In this document: piece by piece, positions 52,674 through 64,000 of the stretch
Numbering within the stretch: position 1 is the first letter of the stretch
How the letters are laid out: every line of letters starts with the position of its first letter
NCBI GenBank assembly: GCA_010093485.1
Contig: MU001492.1
Span: 336,228 to 400,227 of the forward strand
DNA: 64,000 nt
Origin: Karstenula rhodostoma CBS 690.94
Lineage: Eukaryota; Ascomycota; Dothideomycetes; Pleosporales; Didymosphaeriaceae
Direction: 5' to 3'
The notes under the pieces: generated by a model
Database searches by the model: none
Told to the model about the DNA's origin: nothing
What the model saw: only the letters and a program-made list of their open reading frames with translations
Program-made: the position numbers and the translations under genes

Positions 52674-54610
52674 CCAGGAGAGAGTCTGCGAAGTCAGATC
52701 GCGCTGAGTCCTCCCTTTGGGCACCCCCGGTCACGTCGACCCGCGAGTATCGGCGAGCGCAGTGCAGAGCAGAGCGCAGCTGGGCCGGGCACACGACGTC
52801 TAGGGCGGGTGTGCGATGCGAATTGATGCCGCAGGGGCGCGAACGAGTGTGGAGGGATGCGTGAGGAGCCGCGATGGCCCTTGGCAGGTGATGTCGTCGT
52901 ACAAGTATCCGGGAAGCTTTGGCTCCTGGTTTATTTCGCTAAGCTGAAGCTGGAGGCCACCGTTGTCATAGACATGCCCCGGTATCCCTGGCGCTGATTA
53001 CCGAAATAGCGACGTGCAGCGCGGCGTGGGCGGACAAAGAAGGGAGGGGAGAGCGTGCGAGCGGCTGGCAGGCGTCCTCAGCTGGTGCAGATGGATGCTT
53101 CTTCCAGGACTGCGCGATTGCGCTGCGGGCGGAGGTTAGTGGTGCACACTGCAGGCGGCGTCGGGGCTGTGCCAAAGCGGCTAGACCCATGTTTCAGGAC
53201 ACCTTGTTTCTCGAGAAATCACCATTGCTGCGTTGCAGGCCGTTGCCTCTGTCGCAGATCCCCTCGATTGCGTGCCCCGTACGACTGTCACTGCCCTTCA
53301 CACCCTCCGCATGTTCACTCATTCTGAAGCTGGATTCCCCACGGCCATCCCACGACGCGCGGCAAAGTGGGTCACGCTGAGGGATTATTGGATGTGCATG
53401 TGTGAAGGTCAATCATCATCTATTGCTATCTGCTAGAAAATGCATACTCCTGACTTCACAAGCAGCCGGCTCGTACTACCGAGCCCATCTTCAACTGTGT
53501 AGACTGGGAGAGTGCGTTGACGTCACCTATCTGTTCAACGGCGGTTAGCAAGCATCCGTGAACAGGTCGCATGAACCAGGCGATGAAGACGCGTTGCTCA
53601 GAAAAGCCGATATAGTCATTCGCCGCCGCTGGCCTCCAGTCGCAACAGCCCAAGACGGACCGCTGAAACCTTTGGCACGACAACCGCAATTACGCTCGTT
53701 TGCACGTGCAACTCCACAACCCGTCATCCCAAGCCGAAGCCGGTAGAGTGCGGGAGGGCGACCCAGCATTGGATGTCATGGAATGGATAGACTAGGTTTT
53801 CATCATGGCGAGGGAGGGTGTGGAGGAGGGACGTACGGGAGCTAGGCTTCGATGTCTCGCCGAACTGTGGAACCTGGAGAAAATCTGCGCGTACAAATCA
53901 GCAACGGTCGCTTATTCAATGAAGAAGCAATGGCAGAGATTAGCGTCGATCAGACAAGGTAAGCTGTGGTATAGAGTGTCTTCAAGTGGTTCAGTAGCAG
54001 AACTGAAAAAGATACACACATCATAGAACGCGGGTTGAAGTCGCTGGGACAGAATGGAAAAACTTACTTTTTGTGAGTAACAGCGCGTCAGCTGGCAGGT
54101 TAGTTATCCATCTCATAGGATAAGCGTGCATCGACGCTCTGTGATGTTGCTCCTGTGCAGCGCGACCTCAGTCAGAAACTTCTGCTAGAAGCCACAGACT
54201 TTTCAGCCGCATGCATCGTGACCGAAATTCCTTCGCGCCACAACGTTGAACCGACGTCCAGACATCTACTATTGCCCGTTAGCCGGCGATTTCGTCCGTG
54301 GACCAGCAGCTTGAGCTGAAGAGAGAAGGATCAGATGGTGGTGCATGATAGTTCAGGCTCATCGTAGTCACCAGAACGTATAGGAAGATATCAATCATGA
54401 AAGGGAGTAGGTGTAAATAGTGTGAGAGAAACTTACGTTGGGCGCGAAGCACCTCGAAAGAGGTGGTGTTAGGAAGTTGGATCTGGGAGCAAGCGAAAAA
54501 AAATATGGGCGAGGCAGTCGCGAAATCTTGGCACGTTAGTCAGCAAATTTCTCTCCACCATCGTCACGCCCACTAAGCTCTCTGCACGCACGCGATAGCA
54601 CAGACGCAAG
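52674..54610. other. Long divergent intergenic region
   Basis: About 1.9 kb between the Anp1-type gene and the exosome gene. No supported exon, tRNA or clear repeat. Short open frames such as 53805-54026 lack family features and splice context. Confidence 0.5.
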
Positions 54611-55683
54611 ATGGCTGCGAATACGGACAGGAGAAGGATCAATGCGCCAAGTGGCGGCACCTCTGCGCCGGTCTTTGCTAAGCCGGTCAAAGAATATGGG
54701 TACCTTCAATCGCTGCGGCCGAACAGAACCAGAGGACCTGATGAGCTACGAAAGACCTGTAAGTGCTTGAGGTTGGAATGCAAGCTGCTCAGTCCTTCAA
54801 TATATGCGATCCAAATGCATTTGAGCGTCTTGGAGGTCCACTCCGACTTTTCCTTGATCAGTCACAAACTAACGGCATTCGAACAGTCCTTCAAACCGGC
54901 GTTGTACCCTCTGCGTCAGGCTCTGCGTACCTCGAAGTTCCAACTACAACGACATCTTCGCAGCCTTCTCTGATTCCTCCGACCTCGAGCCTGAAGATCG
55001 CTGCGTCTATCCAAGGCCCGAAGCCCCTCCCCCGCAGTGCGCCCTTCTCCCCGACTCTCGTACTCACGACCACCGTAAAATTCGCGCCGTTCGCTACCAG
55101 ATATCGGAGAGGATATATTCGCGACTCCGCAGAACGTGATCTTGGCGTACATCTGGAGACTGCTTTGAGGGGTGTCATAATCGGCGAGCGGTGGCCCAAG
55201 AGCGGGGTCGAAGTCGTCATTACCATCCTTGAAGGAGATGAAGATACGTGGTGGGGCGATAGCAAGGCCGAGGGAGGAGCCGGGAGTGGCTGGGGTCTAC
55301 TCAATGTGCTAGCCGGCTGCATAACAGTTGCAAGCGCTGCGATCATGGATGCGGGCATCGACTGCGTTGATATGGTCGCGGGAGGAGTGGCGGCAATCAC
55401 AGGAGATGGGCAAAAGGTACTGGACCCATGTCCAGCGGAGCACCAAGATATTGTCGCTGCGTGCGCAGTAGGTTACCTGGCGTCAAGAGATGAGATTACG
55501 GAACTGTGGCTCAAAGGAGAGGTCGGCGCGGACCCCGACACGCTTATCGAGGGTGCGACGCACGCCGCAATGGGTAGTGTTAGCGTACTGAGGGAGGTGC
55601 TACTCGAGAACATCGAAACAAAGACGAAGGCTGCGAAAGAGGGATCAAAAAGGAAGCTTGAAGACGTTGAAATGACTGGTTGA
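54611..55683 (+). CDS. MTR3: Exosome core subunit Mtr3 (RNase PH domain)
   Basis: Non-catalytic RNase PH-like subunit of the nine-membered ring of the RNA exosome, which degrades and trims RNA in nucleus and cytoplasm. Two exons (54611-54758 and 54887-55683) give 314 residues. The 128-bp intron was chosen because its CTAAC branch site and the acceptor at 54886 restore DELRKTFLQTGVVPSASGSAYLEV, the conserved first strand; a nearer AG at about 54792 would make an improbable 34-bp intron. Later landmarks are FAPFATRYRRGYIRDSAERDL, SGVEVVITILEGDEDTWWGD, and the Gly/Ala-rich NVLAGCITVASAAIMDAGIDC. The C-terminal tail is basic (KEGSKRKLEDVEMTG). Confidence 0.9.
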
Positions 55684-56174
55684 GGGAGCGCATGACCGCG
55701 GCGAGCTGGACGCACGAATCGGGATGGGCTGTTTGGATCAATCTCTTCTGCATAGCGACGGCGTTTACATACCAAAGGAAAGGGAATGGATATTAGGATC
55801 ATGGCATTGTAGCTCTCGAATGAGTACTGCGTCAAATTTCTCTGTGAGTCGGAAATTATCGCTTTACGTGTATACGCCTTCTGGTGCGGGAACGTCCAGT
55901 CTCGCGCATCACCTCCATGACCCAACGTAAGTTCTGTCATCACGATCTCTCACTTGCGTGCCTGTTGCGATCGCCCACTGTTACCAAATCGCAGGTGATC
56001 GCTCCTTCCTTAATAGTATCTCTTACTGGCCCACCTCGCAAACGTAGCTGGTGCTCGCTCCGTTTGTTCTCGAATAACACATATCGACCATAACCCAGCT
56101 CTCAATTCCTTTTTCTTCGTACCTACAAAAGCTTCGGGCTTGAAACGGAGCCTTGTCCTCGTCAACCCACAGCT
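55684..56174. other. Intergenic region
   Basis: About 490 bp between two plus-strand genes; promoter of the La/Arb1 gene. No other feature seen. Confidence 0.45.
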
Positions 56175-58075
56175 ATGGCAGCACCGACTGAGCCACCCGC
56201 TGTCGAGGCAGAGCATCCTGATGCACCTGAGATACGCCGGCAGGTACGTTGCGAGGTCACCTCGTCTCGTTCAGGGAACGACCTCACTGACAGTGACTCA
56301 GGTGGAATACTACTTCTCCGATGAGAACCTACCCACCGATCTCCACATGCTGCAATGTTGCGGCGGCCGCAAAAACCTCCCCGTCTCTATCTCGCGCATC
56401 TGCGGCTTCAAGAAAATGCGCGGCTTCAAGCCAAAGTCCATCGTACATGCAGCCATCCGCAAGTCCGCCTTCCTCGTCGTCTCCGAAGACGGCAAGCAGG
56501 TCAGTCGCAAGGTCCCTCTACGCGGTCCTTGTGCGCTCGATCCGGACTACTACAAGGACGATAAGATCGCGTATGCTCCCCGCGCGAGAGTGCCGGCTGT
56601 GCAGCCTGTGCCGTTGCTCCCGCAGAAGGCAAGGGAGTTACCGCCAGGCATGACGAAGAACATGATGAAGCCGACGGGCTTCGAGGACGCTTATGTGAGG
56701 CTTTCTCCGCCTAATAATACGCAAGAAGGGTTTGCTAACCATGTATGAACTATGTAGATCGAGTCGCCTATCACGCCTGCTGAGGCCAAGGACGAAGAGG
56801 CCATGTATGATCCAGACAAGCACTTCGTGGAGCGCATCGAGATCGCGATCCAGCGCTTCAAGCAGAAGAGGAAGATGCACGAGGCGTACTCCAACATCTT
56901 CAACAAGTGGATGCGTTTCGGCGGTATTGAAAGCGCACCTCGCATGTTCGGCGGACTGTCCCAGAAGGATATGGCTGGCATGGATGCCGAAGAGATTGCG
57001 AGGGCTAGAGCTGTACATCAGGTGCCATGGGATCGGGAAGATACTAAACATTGGGTGGTTGATTTCACCGGCGTCGGAGAAGCTTTCTTGTACGTGGGAA
57101 CACACTGCGTCCACTCGAGCTCCATGACGATGCTGACAGAACAACAGATCTTCCTTCTTCCCAGCCCACTATGGCTTCAACCCGCAGCAAATCAAGACCG
57201 CCTGCCAGGTCCTCCGCTCTTTCTACAATTACCTCATCTACCACTCCGTATGCCCCGAGCACCGCGCTGATCTCGACAAAGCCCGCAAACTCTGCGACAG
57301 CGCCGAGACCGAGCTCTCTAAAGTGTACACCGCGGGCCTTGCCCTCCCCGGCGCCTTCAACACCGCTGCTAGCACCATCTTCGGCGGCTCAAAAGCTGGC
57401 ACGTACACCGGCAACATGGAGTGGGCCGTCAAACTCAGAGAAGAGGGTGTGGATCTCGCAGAGGTCGGCGTTATGGACGAGGAGGCCAGGATCACTTTCC
57501 GCACCGCGCTCGCCATCATGGGCACAGACGAGCAGCAGGCCTTACTTGACACGCGCGCCGTCAAGATTATGAAGGACGAGTCGTTTGGCCTAGAGGTTGT
57601 GACCATCACCCCATCATCCCAGCTCACCCGCGAGATGTTCGCCCGCCAAAACGGCTTCACGGCTCCAAAACTCCATCTCCAGCCCCTCGGTATGCTTATA
57701 TGCCGCTCCTTCCACGTCGACGACTTCAACGAGTACGATTTGCCCAAGGACAAGTATCCAAACGGTCGCCTGCCTGAGACGGGAGACGGCAAGCAGTATG
57801 AGTTCTGGGTTGAGGATCACGCGTTGGAGGCGTGCTTTGTGGGCATGAAGCTTGATGCGAGGATTCTGACGCTCGAAGGCGGCATCACGATTTTGGATGA
57901 TGTGCGCGAGGCTATGTGCAGCTTCTACAAGTGGCTGCCGAACGAGCTGTGGATGAACCGGCACCCGAAAGAGGTGGTGATTAGGAATAAAGATGTGGAT
58001 GAGGATGAGGCGAAGGAGGATAGTGATGGTGGTGAGGAGAAGTTCGCGGATGACGAGTCGGTGTATGGGGAATGA
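56175..58075 (+). CDS. La-motif protein fused to Arb1 (Argonaute siRNA chaperone subunit)
   Basis: Four exons (56175-56243, 56302-56694, 56758-57089, 57148-58075) give 573 residues. Residues 24-100 are a La-type winged-helix RNA-binding motif: VEYYFSDENLPTDLHML, FKKMRGFKPKSIVHAAIRKS, LVVSEDGKQVSRKVPL. After a Pro-rich linker, residues of about 175-510 match the Arb1 family (GVGEAFLSSFFPAHYGF, ACQVLRSFYNYLIYHSVCPEH, ARKLCDSAETELSKVY). Fission-yeast Arb1 belongs to the ARC complex that loads duplex siRNA on Argonaute and feeds heterochromatin formation. The acidic tail (DEDEAKEDSDGGEEK) is disordered. Both domains lie within exons joined in phase, so this looks like a true fusion. The La motif may bind RNA 3' ends; this is inference. 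Confidence 0.85.
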
Positions 58076-58811
58076 AGTGGGTGTGAGGCGTTGGTGGGTC
58101 TGTCACAAGTCTGGCAGTCGCGGAGGTACGGGTTTGAGTCATAGGATGCTAAGCCATATGTTTGCGCCTGGGCTTGTGGGTCGATAGCATCTGAAGCTTA
58201 GGTAAATGTGAGACTGCGAAATTGACATCATCTTCTATCATATTCCAACGATACTCTGCAAGCTTTCGAGCCTATAAATTATGCACAAACGACACTTGAA
58301 CATCAGTCTACATGTTTTGGATACGCACATCTGATTTTACCACAAACAATCACACACATCACGTATTTCTTCAACCTTGCGTCAACCGCAGGTAACATCG
58401 TCCTGACCGGTCCCGAGGGACAGTCAAAACTGTTTTCACCTTTTTCTTTCTTTATATCTATCTATAAAATAATACAGCGCTCTGTATTATATCTAGTGTC
58501 GTGAAGGCTGATCATATACTCGTCGATGAACTTGAAAGTGGGGCCAAACGTATCATGACCGGTGCTGCTCAACTGATCTTAACCAACTTACTGAATAAAC
58601 ATTGTTCGTGGATGGTACTCCGTCCGCTGAAGTGGGGAAAGGTGACCGTCCGTGGATGGTGCTCCGTCGGCGGGATTTGAAAAAGATGACCGTCCGTGAA
58701 AGGGTAGGAACAAATCGATGGTACTTCTACAACACCCAACGCGTAGGAATGCACCGGGGTTATAGACTATCTTCCCAGCTCAGCCCCAAAGATGAGGACG
58801 GGACCTCCGAC
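58076..58811. other. Intergenic region with imperfect tandem repeat
   Basis: About 740 bp, AT-rich at 58300-58520. At 58610-58705 two imperfect units beginning TGGATGGTRCTCCGTC and ending GRTGACCGTCCGTG lie in tandem. No exon recognised. Confidence 0.5.
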
Positions 58812-61040
58812 CTAGGATTGCTCAGAAGATGCAGCAGCGGTCTGCTTGTCGCCAGAACCTAACCCATCTCCCTCTACCGGGCGGTGGTCGCTATCAAATT
58901 CCCCACGGCCACTATTAGCAGCGTGGTCGTAGCTATCCTCGTAGGCCTCGGAGTCTCTAAGGCGCTGTCGTCATAGGCACCCGCCTCTGCTGCGGCTTCG
59001 GCTTTGTTGTGCTCTCATGTGCGATAGGGGGTCGAGTTGGCGCCTATGTGAGCTCCCCACGCGTCGTTGGATCGCCACATGTTTTGAGGCTGTGGAAGGT
59101 AGATTTGTGGCGGCGCTTGGGAGGTTGAGCTGCTAGGTTCTGGGAGCTGAGAAGCGGTGGTGGCGTTGTCGCTTGTACGGGGTTTCTTGGTTGCTCGAGT
59201 GGGTGCTTTGTTGGGGCCGGGAGTTCTTGGGAGGTGGCACTCTTGAAGGGAGCGGCGGGATGAGGAGCTGAATATCTATGATAGCTATCGAATCCATCGA
59301 GGTTGATGTTGGGCGGAGATGTGTACCGAGGGGGTTCCTGCTGGTGCTGTGATAGGTTTGTGTAAGAGCCCATCTGGTTGGCGTGTTGCGTCCGATGACG
59401 GTCCTGGGATTGGCCAGTCGTCTGGGCTTGAGAAGCTGCTTGTGGGCTAAGGGTGTATCCGGAGACAGGCTGCTGGCCGTGTGACTGGCTTGTGTAGCCT
59501 GCCTGCAAAGGGCTCGCTTCTTGGGCGTGAATGGATCCGCTCAGCACGTTCTTGACATTTCGTGTGTTCGTTGCACGGTGGTTGGTTCCGAAGGCGGGGT
59601 TGAAGCGTCATGTTGCATCCAGCTTAAGTCAATCGGGAGTGTGCATCGTATAACCCCAATTGGCGAGCGAGCTGATATAGACCGCGCAGGGGTGCAATAT
59701 CCTTATACTTAACAGCCAGAATAACTATTTACCTAGCTTAGCAAACAAAGATACTTAAGCAAGCATAAGACTCGTTTTTGTGCCCACGGTTAATAGCAAT
59801 CCCAAATAGCTCTTTGCGTAGATGAAATCCGGAGATGTTGCCAAATTCAACGATCGGTTGTACACCTCCAAGCAGTATTGAAGCGTTGAGCAGTGATGTT
59901 ACGGGTATTTCCTCAATCGCCTCACATGGTGGCCCCTGGAAAACCTGGGTTCCTGACTTGACTCATCCGCGTGCGGCATAATCTATAGATGGGGTCCACT
60001 GCCTGTAGCATTGAGCTGAACTCGATCGAGAGCGTAAACCGCACAATGCGCACCGCGACGTATATCGAGTGCCATCTCCTTCTCTGCCAGGTCCACAATC
60101 GGTATGCTGGTATACTGAGATCTCTATACAAAGACATTTGAGCAAGCGTGATACTCGTCATTGTTCCCACGGTCGATAGTAATCCCAGATAGCTCTTCGC
60201 GTAGATAAAATCCGGAGATACTGCTAAATTTAACGATTTTAATCTCAGAATTTTAACAACAATAACGCTTGGGAAGGCAGACTGTCAGCACGTCATGTCG
60301 GAAACTTTATTTGGGTAAATCTCACTGACATTGAGCCTATCTGGAAAATGAACATAACAGTCATCTTCTTCGTTCCTGATATTCTGAGTCCGGCTATCAC
60401 CTTTGCAGGTATCAGGAATAACGGCAGGTCAAGTATCAGACCAGCGATCTCGATGGCAAGGAAGGCGACCTTCTGATTGCCGCAGGTGCCAGCGGCGGGG
60501 TTCCACTGCGCAGCAAGTGGGCGACAAGTGAGGAGAACTTCGAGAATTGCGACAACTGCATATATGATGCTCAAGCTCAGGAGCAGCATAACCGTCCACC
60601 ATAATTTGGATTGCTCTCTGGTTGGGATGAATATTCGCAGAATAAGTGCGTAGGCGGTGATTCGAATCATTCCGTTAGCCGCGATCCATAAAATTTCGTG
60701 CACTACCAAAGACTGGAAGGCGTGTTAAACAAGGAGCTGCTCATAGCCCACTGGAAAGGGTAGGAGCCTGACTTACTCTCGCAAGGACATTGATCTGACT
60801 ATTTCTAAAGTCGTGTTGATGCTCGCCATGCCCTTCGAGCACAATCGCCCAAGTGGTTTGACAAGCGAGCGCCACCCCAATTGTCAGAGCTATCACGGTG
60901 ATGCAGTCTTCTAAGTTGAGCCATGTACGACGCCTCGATAGAGAGAGAAGAACCGCGAGTATCACAGTCCCTAAAGCAATGGTAACAAAAAGCCAATTCG
61001 TTGCGATAGTGACGACCCCAAAATGTGAGATATGAACCAT
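58812..61040 (-). pseudogene. Broken rhodopsin/PTH11-like integral membrane protein gene
   Basis: The 5' part is well kept: exons 61040-60777 and 60712-60326 code helices (TNWLFVTIALGTVILAVLL; RTWLNLEDCITVIAL; ALILRIFIPTREQSKLWW; CRPLAAQWNPAAGTC), typical of the fungal rhodopsin/PTH11-like family. A third exon (from 60281) gives LAVSPDFIYAKSYLGLLSTVGT, then degenerates. This exon is present again at 59857-59761 (LATSPDFIYAKSYLGLL...). The polar Gln/Ser/Pro-rich tail (59547-58812) changes frame near 59120, has a TGA at about 59017, and changes frame again near 58960 before ending SSEQS-stop. With the extra exon and at least three lesions it is best called a pseudogene, unless errors in the assembly account for some of them. 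Confidence 0.72.
59761..59857 (-). repeat. Duplicated exon segment (partner 60144-60240)
   Basis: About 97 bp repeated 383 bp away in the same orientation. Shared blocks are TAGATRAAATCCGGAGAT and CCCAATAGCTCTT-like sequence. It codes the last transmembrane helix of the rhodopsin-like gene. Differences are mainly transitions. Confidence 0.75.
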
Positions 61041-62728
61041 TTTGAGTGATCCGATGTCAAGATTCGTAAGTCAGAGAGGCGCCAAAGGGAATTTGCGAAC
61101 GACACCAAGGACGTTGAAGTCGCGCTGGAAGGCCATTGTCTCCAAGACATCAGAGTCTTGCTGCCAAAGGTGATGAGGCGAAGCTTGCATTTGCATGGGG
61201 GCTTAGGCGCAGATTGTAATATCATTGGACCACATGGCGGAAGGCACTGACAAGGCTGAATCCGGCAAGGCAATATACGTATTCACCGGAGGAGGCCAAC
61301 TCGTCTATCAGATGTCGCCGCATAATACCGTAGCGGGTTTTAGGTTCTTCGTCAGAGCGATGCTGGAGGTCTACACACCCAACAGTATCGTAAGCTTTTT
61401 GTAAGGTCCTAGTTCCATGTTAGTAGCTGATGACGAGGCGTGGTTGTTATTGCAAGTTATGCCACAGTCCCGCTCACGACCTGAAAATCCGCTGCATCAA
61501 GCAACGCGAGGTCCAAAATCCGGCCTGGGTGATGTTCCTCAGCCAGTTCAGTGGCTATCGCTCCGGGCTTGTTATGAATACACAGGTAACCGCTCTTCTG
61601 GGCGGATATCCAGCGTCTATGCCATGCTCTTCGAAAGATTTGGCGGTGGTGTCGAAATCGACGCAGTGCAGCATTGAGCTTGAGTACGTGAGGAGGGCCG
61701 ACGTGATGGCTCGAAATTGATCGGGCGCCGGGCGGCTTAGAGCGCACGTGACCGGACAGCCCATCGCGGCAAGAGCGACTGATTTTCGGAAGACGGCCCT
61801 CGACATCCATCCTACACAGACCCAAGCATTGTTCCTTGCATCCAAATGACAACTTTCGCACCGTTCGTTACGTGCTCTCAGATGCCCCTGCCACCAATGA
61901 CCGCCATTCATCGCTCGGAGGCTCACGCCAGCCGCCCGAGGATGTCATCAAACACGTTATTCTCGGGACCGGTCACGCCTACACAGCATGCTAGGCCGCT
62001 CCCGATGGTTCCACTCCGCGGCTGAGCGAATCCTATGCTTGGCTCGCTCAAGGCAATAACCAGGCACATGATCGAAGGTCTTCCCCATCCTGGATGCGGC
62101 ACGGGTTTCCAGGAACTGTTCCAATTGATGCCTGCAAGACGCATTGGCATGAGGGGTACCTTGTCGTGCAGCTGCAGTCGTCCCAGGCAGCACATGTTCT
62201 CACCAATGTTCGGGAACACCTTGGGACGCCATACTGCGAAGGTCAACTCGTCTAGATCTATCGTGAGGTCGTCGAAGACCTATCAGCGGTATACAATACA
62301 TCGGCGGAGCGCGCTGCCTTGCACCTACGACCGAAGCTTCACGTTGGTGCTCTTGGCAGCGTCTGTGCCGCCTCGTACCTACGGCCGAAGCTTCATCCGA
62401 GGCAACGTTCCGCTCACGCCAAGTAACCTAATTAACAGAACCAACCGTCTGGGCAGGGCGCGGATACCCAGAAGCCTGTAGGAAACAAGCTTCGCGCCGC
62501 AAGATTACGATGCGCGTATACGCGAGGGCCCAAACAGGAAGGAGAATCAGCAATGTTCTTCGTCATCGGGACTACAATGGCATACTCCACATTAGACCAT
62601 AATGGCGAAGATGACATGGATCCACCCCATACCACCCCAGGTACTACAAGTACCCCGCTGCCGCAGTATTTGGACAGCACCTCCACCGTTACTGAAGAGC
62701 TTCGATCAAGTTACCTAGGGCAACAATC
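61041..62728. other. Gene-poor region upstream of the DPP-V gene
   Basis: About 1.7 kb. Several open frames on both strands (for example 61555-61926 and 61923-62246, minus) show no domain or splice-consistent structure. An imperfect repeat with ACCTACGRCCGAAGCTTCA occurs at about 62323 and 62374. The 3' part is the promoter of the peptidase gene. Confidence 0.45.
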
Positions 62729-64000
62729 ATGGTGCGACACTTCGGCATTGTAGCCGCATTGGCTGCAGGAGCGTGCGCAATTACTCCCAAGTATGCAACT
62801 CCTTACGCAATCGACTGCGACGACTGCTGACAACCTCAAGACAGGTGCTTCAAGCTCCGAGACGTGGTGCGCCTGTGCCAAATCCCTCGGGGAAAGTCGC
62901 GCTGTTCTCGTATTCCCAGTACTCTTTCGAGGAGCAGTCCACAACGCGCGCTTGGCAACTGTTGAACCTCGAGACTGGCGAGATTACGGACTCGGGTCTG
63001 AACTCCAGTGAAGTAAGCGAAGCTGTCTGGATACCAGGCACGGAAACCGGGGTTTTGTACATAAACGGAACCAATGAGGAGGTACCGGGCGGTGTCACCC
63101 TATGGATTGGCGACACCGCGAAGCCATCCGAAAGGTACTTGCAACGCCACGTAACTACGCGGAAGCGAAAACTTACACGTGCGAAGGAAAATCGTGGCTT
63201 CACTTGAGGCGCCGTTTTCAGGGCTTAAAATCGCCAACACGTCATCCGGGGACTTGCGCTTCCTGGTCAACGCCCTAGCGTACCCGAACGGAACAGCCTA
63301 CAACGAGGAGCTCGCACCGAAGGCTCGACACACTGGCCGCCTCTACAACGACATCTACACCCGCCACTGGGACACCTGGCTAACTAAGCAGCGCTATGCC
63401 GTGTTCGCTGGAACGTTGCTCAAGGCCTCAGGATATGGCCTAGAAGATCACAGCGTGCGAAACCTTCTTCAAGACATTCCATTTAACGTTACCAAACCGG
63501 AGAGCCCCGTCCAGCCATTCGGTGGAAGCGGTGATTACGATATTAGCCCCGATGGCTCCACCTATGCTCTTTTGACCAAAGCTCCCCACCTCAGCAAGGC
63601 CAACTTCACAGCTAGCTACATCTACGTCGGTGCATTTGATGGGTCTGCTACTCCTCAAGCTCTCAACGGTCCCGGCTCCGAGGCTTTCGAAGCTGGTCAT
63701 CAAGGCGCATCTGGTGCTCCTACGTTCTCTCCGGACAGCAAGAAGCTCGCATACTTCCAGCTGGATGGAGAGTACTATGAGTCCGACAGGGCGAAACTTT
63801 ACGTGGTCGACATTGATCAGGGTGGATACAGCACTGGCAACGGGAGCACGTTTTCAACAAGCGGCTGGAAGGGGTTGGCTCCTGACTGGGACCGATCAGC
63901 CAGCTCAATTGCTTGGGCCCCTGACAGCAAGTCTTTCTTCACGACTGCGGAGGACTATGCGAGGACGCGCGCATTCCACATCCCGTTGGATAGTGACGCC
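62729..64000 (+). CDS. Secreted dipeptidyl-peptidase V (S9C prolyl oligopeptidase family), 5' part
   Basis: Secreted serine peptidase that removes dipeptides, known in moulds as DPP-V. Exons 62729-62790, 62841-63134 and 63187 to beyond the window edge give 390 residues. Signal peptide MVRHFGIVAALAAGACA, then the N-terminal eight-bladed propeller: QVLQAPRRGAPVPNPSGKVALFSYSQYSFEE, RLYNDIYTRHWDTWLTKQRYAVF, SPDGSTYALLTKAP, and FSPDSKKLAYFQLDG. Several N-x-S/T sites (NGT, NFT, NVT) fit a secreted glycoprotein. The catalytic alpha/beta-hydrolase domain with the Ser-Asp-His triad lies beyond base 64000, so activity cannot be judged. The acceptor at 62840 (CTCAAG) was chosen because it joins PK-QVLQAPRR in frame. 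Confidence 0.9.

Noticed and set aside
54759..54792. Short intron (34 bp) in the MTR3 gene with acceptor near 54792
   Set aside because: Too short for fungal splicing; the 128-bp alternative restores the conserved TGVVPSASGSAYLE strand directly after exon 1.
60144..60240. Reading the duplicated exon as an intact gene with alternative last exons
   Set aside because: Stops and frame changes follow both copies, and the polar tail itself has a stop and two frame changes, so a pseudogene is the simpler reading.
61555..62246. Two adjacent minus-strand open frames of 107-123 codons
   Set aside because: Amino-acid pattern is not protein-like, no family match recognised, no splice-consistent extension.
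1..64000. tRNA, rRNA and CRISPR arrays
   Set aside because: No B-box-like GGTTCRANTCC with a matching A-box, no rRNA signature and no regularly spaced identical repeats were found; CRISPR is not expected in a fungal nucleus.

Overview
The window is nuclear DNA of a filamentous ascomycete (Pezizomycotina), most likely a Dothideomycete. I infer this from the short introns (mostly 48-130 bp, GTRAGT donors, CTAAC/CTGAC branch sites, YAG acceptors), the mosaic of strands without operons, GC-rich coding next to AT-biased decayed repeats, and gene families typical of moulds: NACHT-ankyrin NLR, HeLo-like effector, GH72 glucanosyltransferase, DPP-V, PTH11/rhodopsin-like protein, Arb1 and Bqt4. All exon borders were worked out by eye from splice signals, reading phase and family similarity. 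No search was run.

Layout. 0-7 kb: SulP sulfate permease, a 2.6 kb gene-poor stretch with old repeats, and a PM20D2-like M20 amidohydrolase. 7.8-17 kb: an F-box-like Cys-rich protein, a CmcJ/NvfI-type oxidoreductase, a MUP1-like amino-acid permease, a DUF1295 membrane protein and an intronless glutathione S-transferase. 17.3-20.4 kb: two tandem, diverged paralogues of unknown function with coiled-coil tails. 21-32 kb: housekeeping block with a fused succinyl-CoA ligase-like protein (minus), Bqt4-like APSES/tail-anchor protein (minus), RhoGDI (plus), an unknown conserved-looking protein (minus) and AP-3 beta (plus). 32.5-41 kb: accessory island holding a decayed phosphotransferase fragment, a HeLo-like effector gene and a divergently transcribed NACHT-ankyrin NLR, an intact phosphotransferase, and AT-biased dispersed repeats, two of which bracket the pair in inverted orientation. 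42-58 kb: conserved cell-wall, secretory and RNA genes: GH72 glucanosyltransferase, GBF1/Gea-type ARF-GEF, Anp1-type mannosyltransferase, exosome subunit Mtr3, and a La-motif/Arb1 fusion. 58-64 kb: a broken rhodopsin/PTH11-like gene, a gene-poor gap, and the 5' part of a secreted dipeptidyl-peptidase V that runs off the window.

The most interesting system is at 33.5-38.1 kb. A small HeLo-like protein carries two C-terminal Gly/Asn-rich motifs. The divergent NLR starts directly with a matching motif in front of its NACHT domain. This is the architecture of HET-S/NWD2-type amyloid-signalling cell-death pairs. The class is known, but the motif read here has an extra residue relative to the HET-s repeats and may be a distinct family. 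Other noteworthy items are a succinyl-CoA ligase alpha-beta fusion that lacks the first ATP-grasp lobe and carries two copies of the beta N-terminal motif, a La-Arb1 fusion, a tail-anchor exon interrupted by an in-frame intron, a perfect 18-bp inverted repeat, and several pieces of duplicated and decaying sequence.
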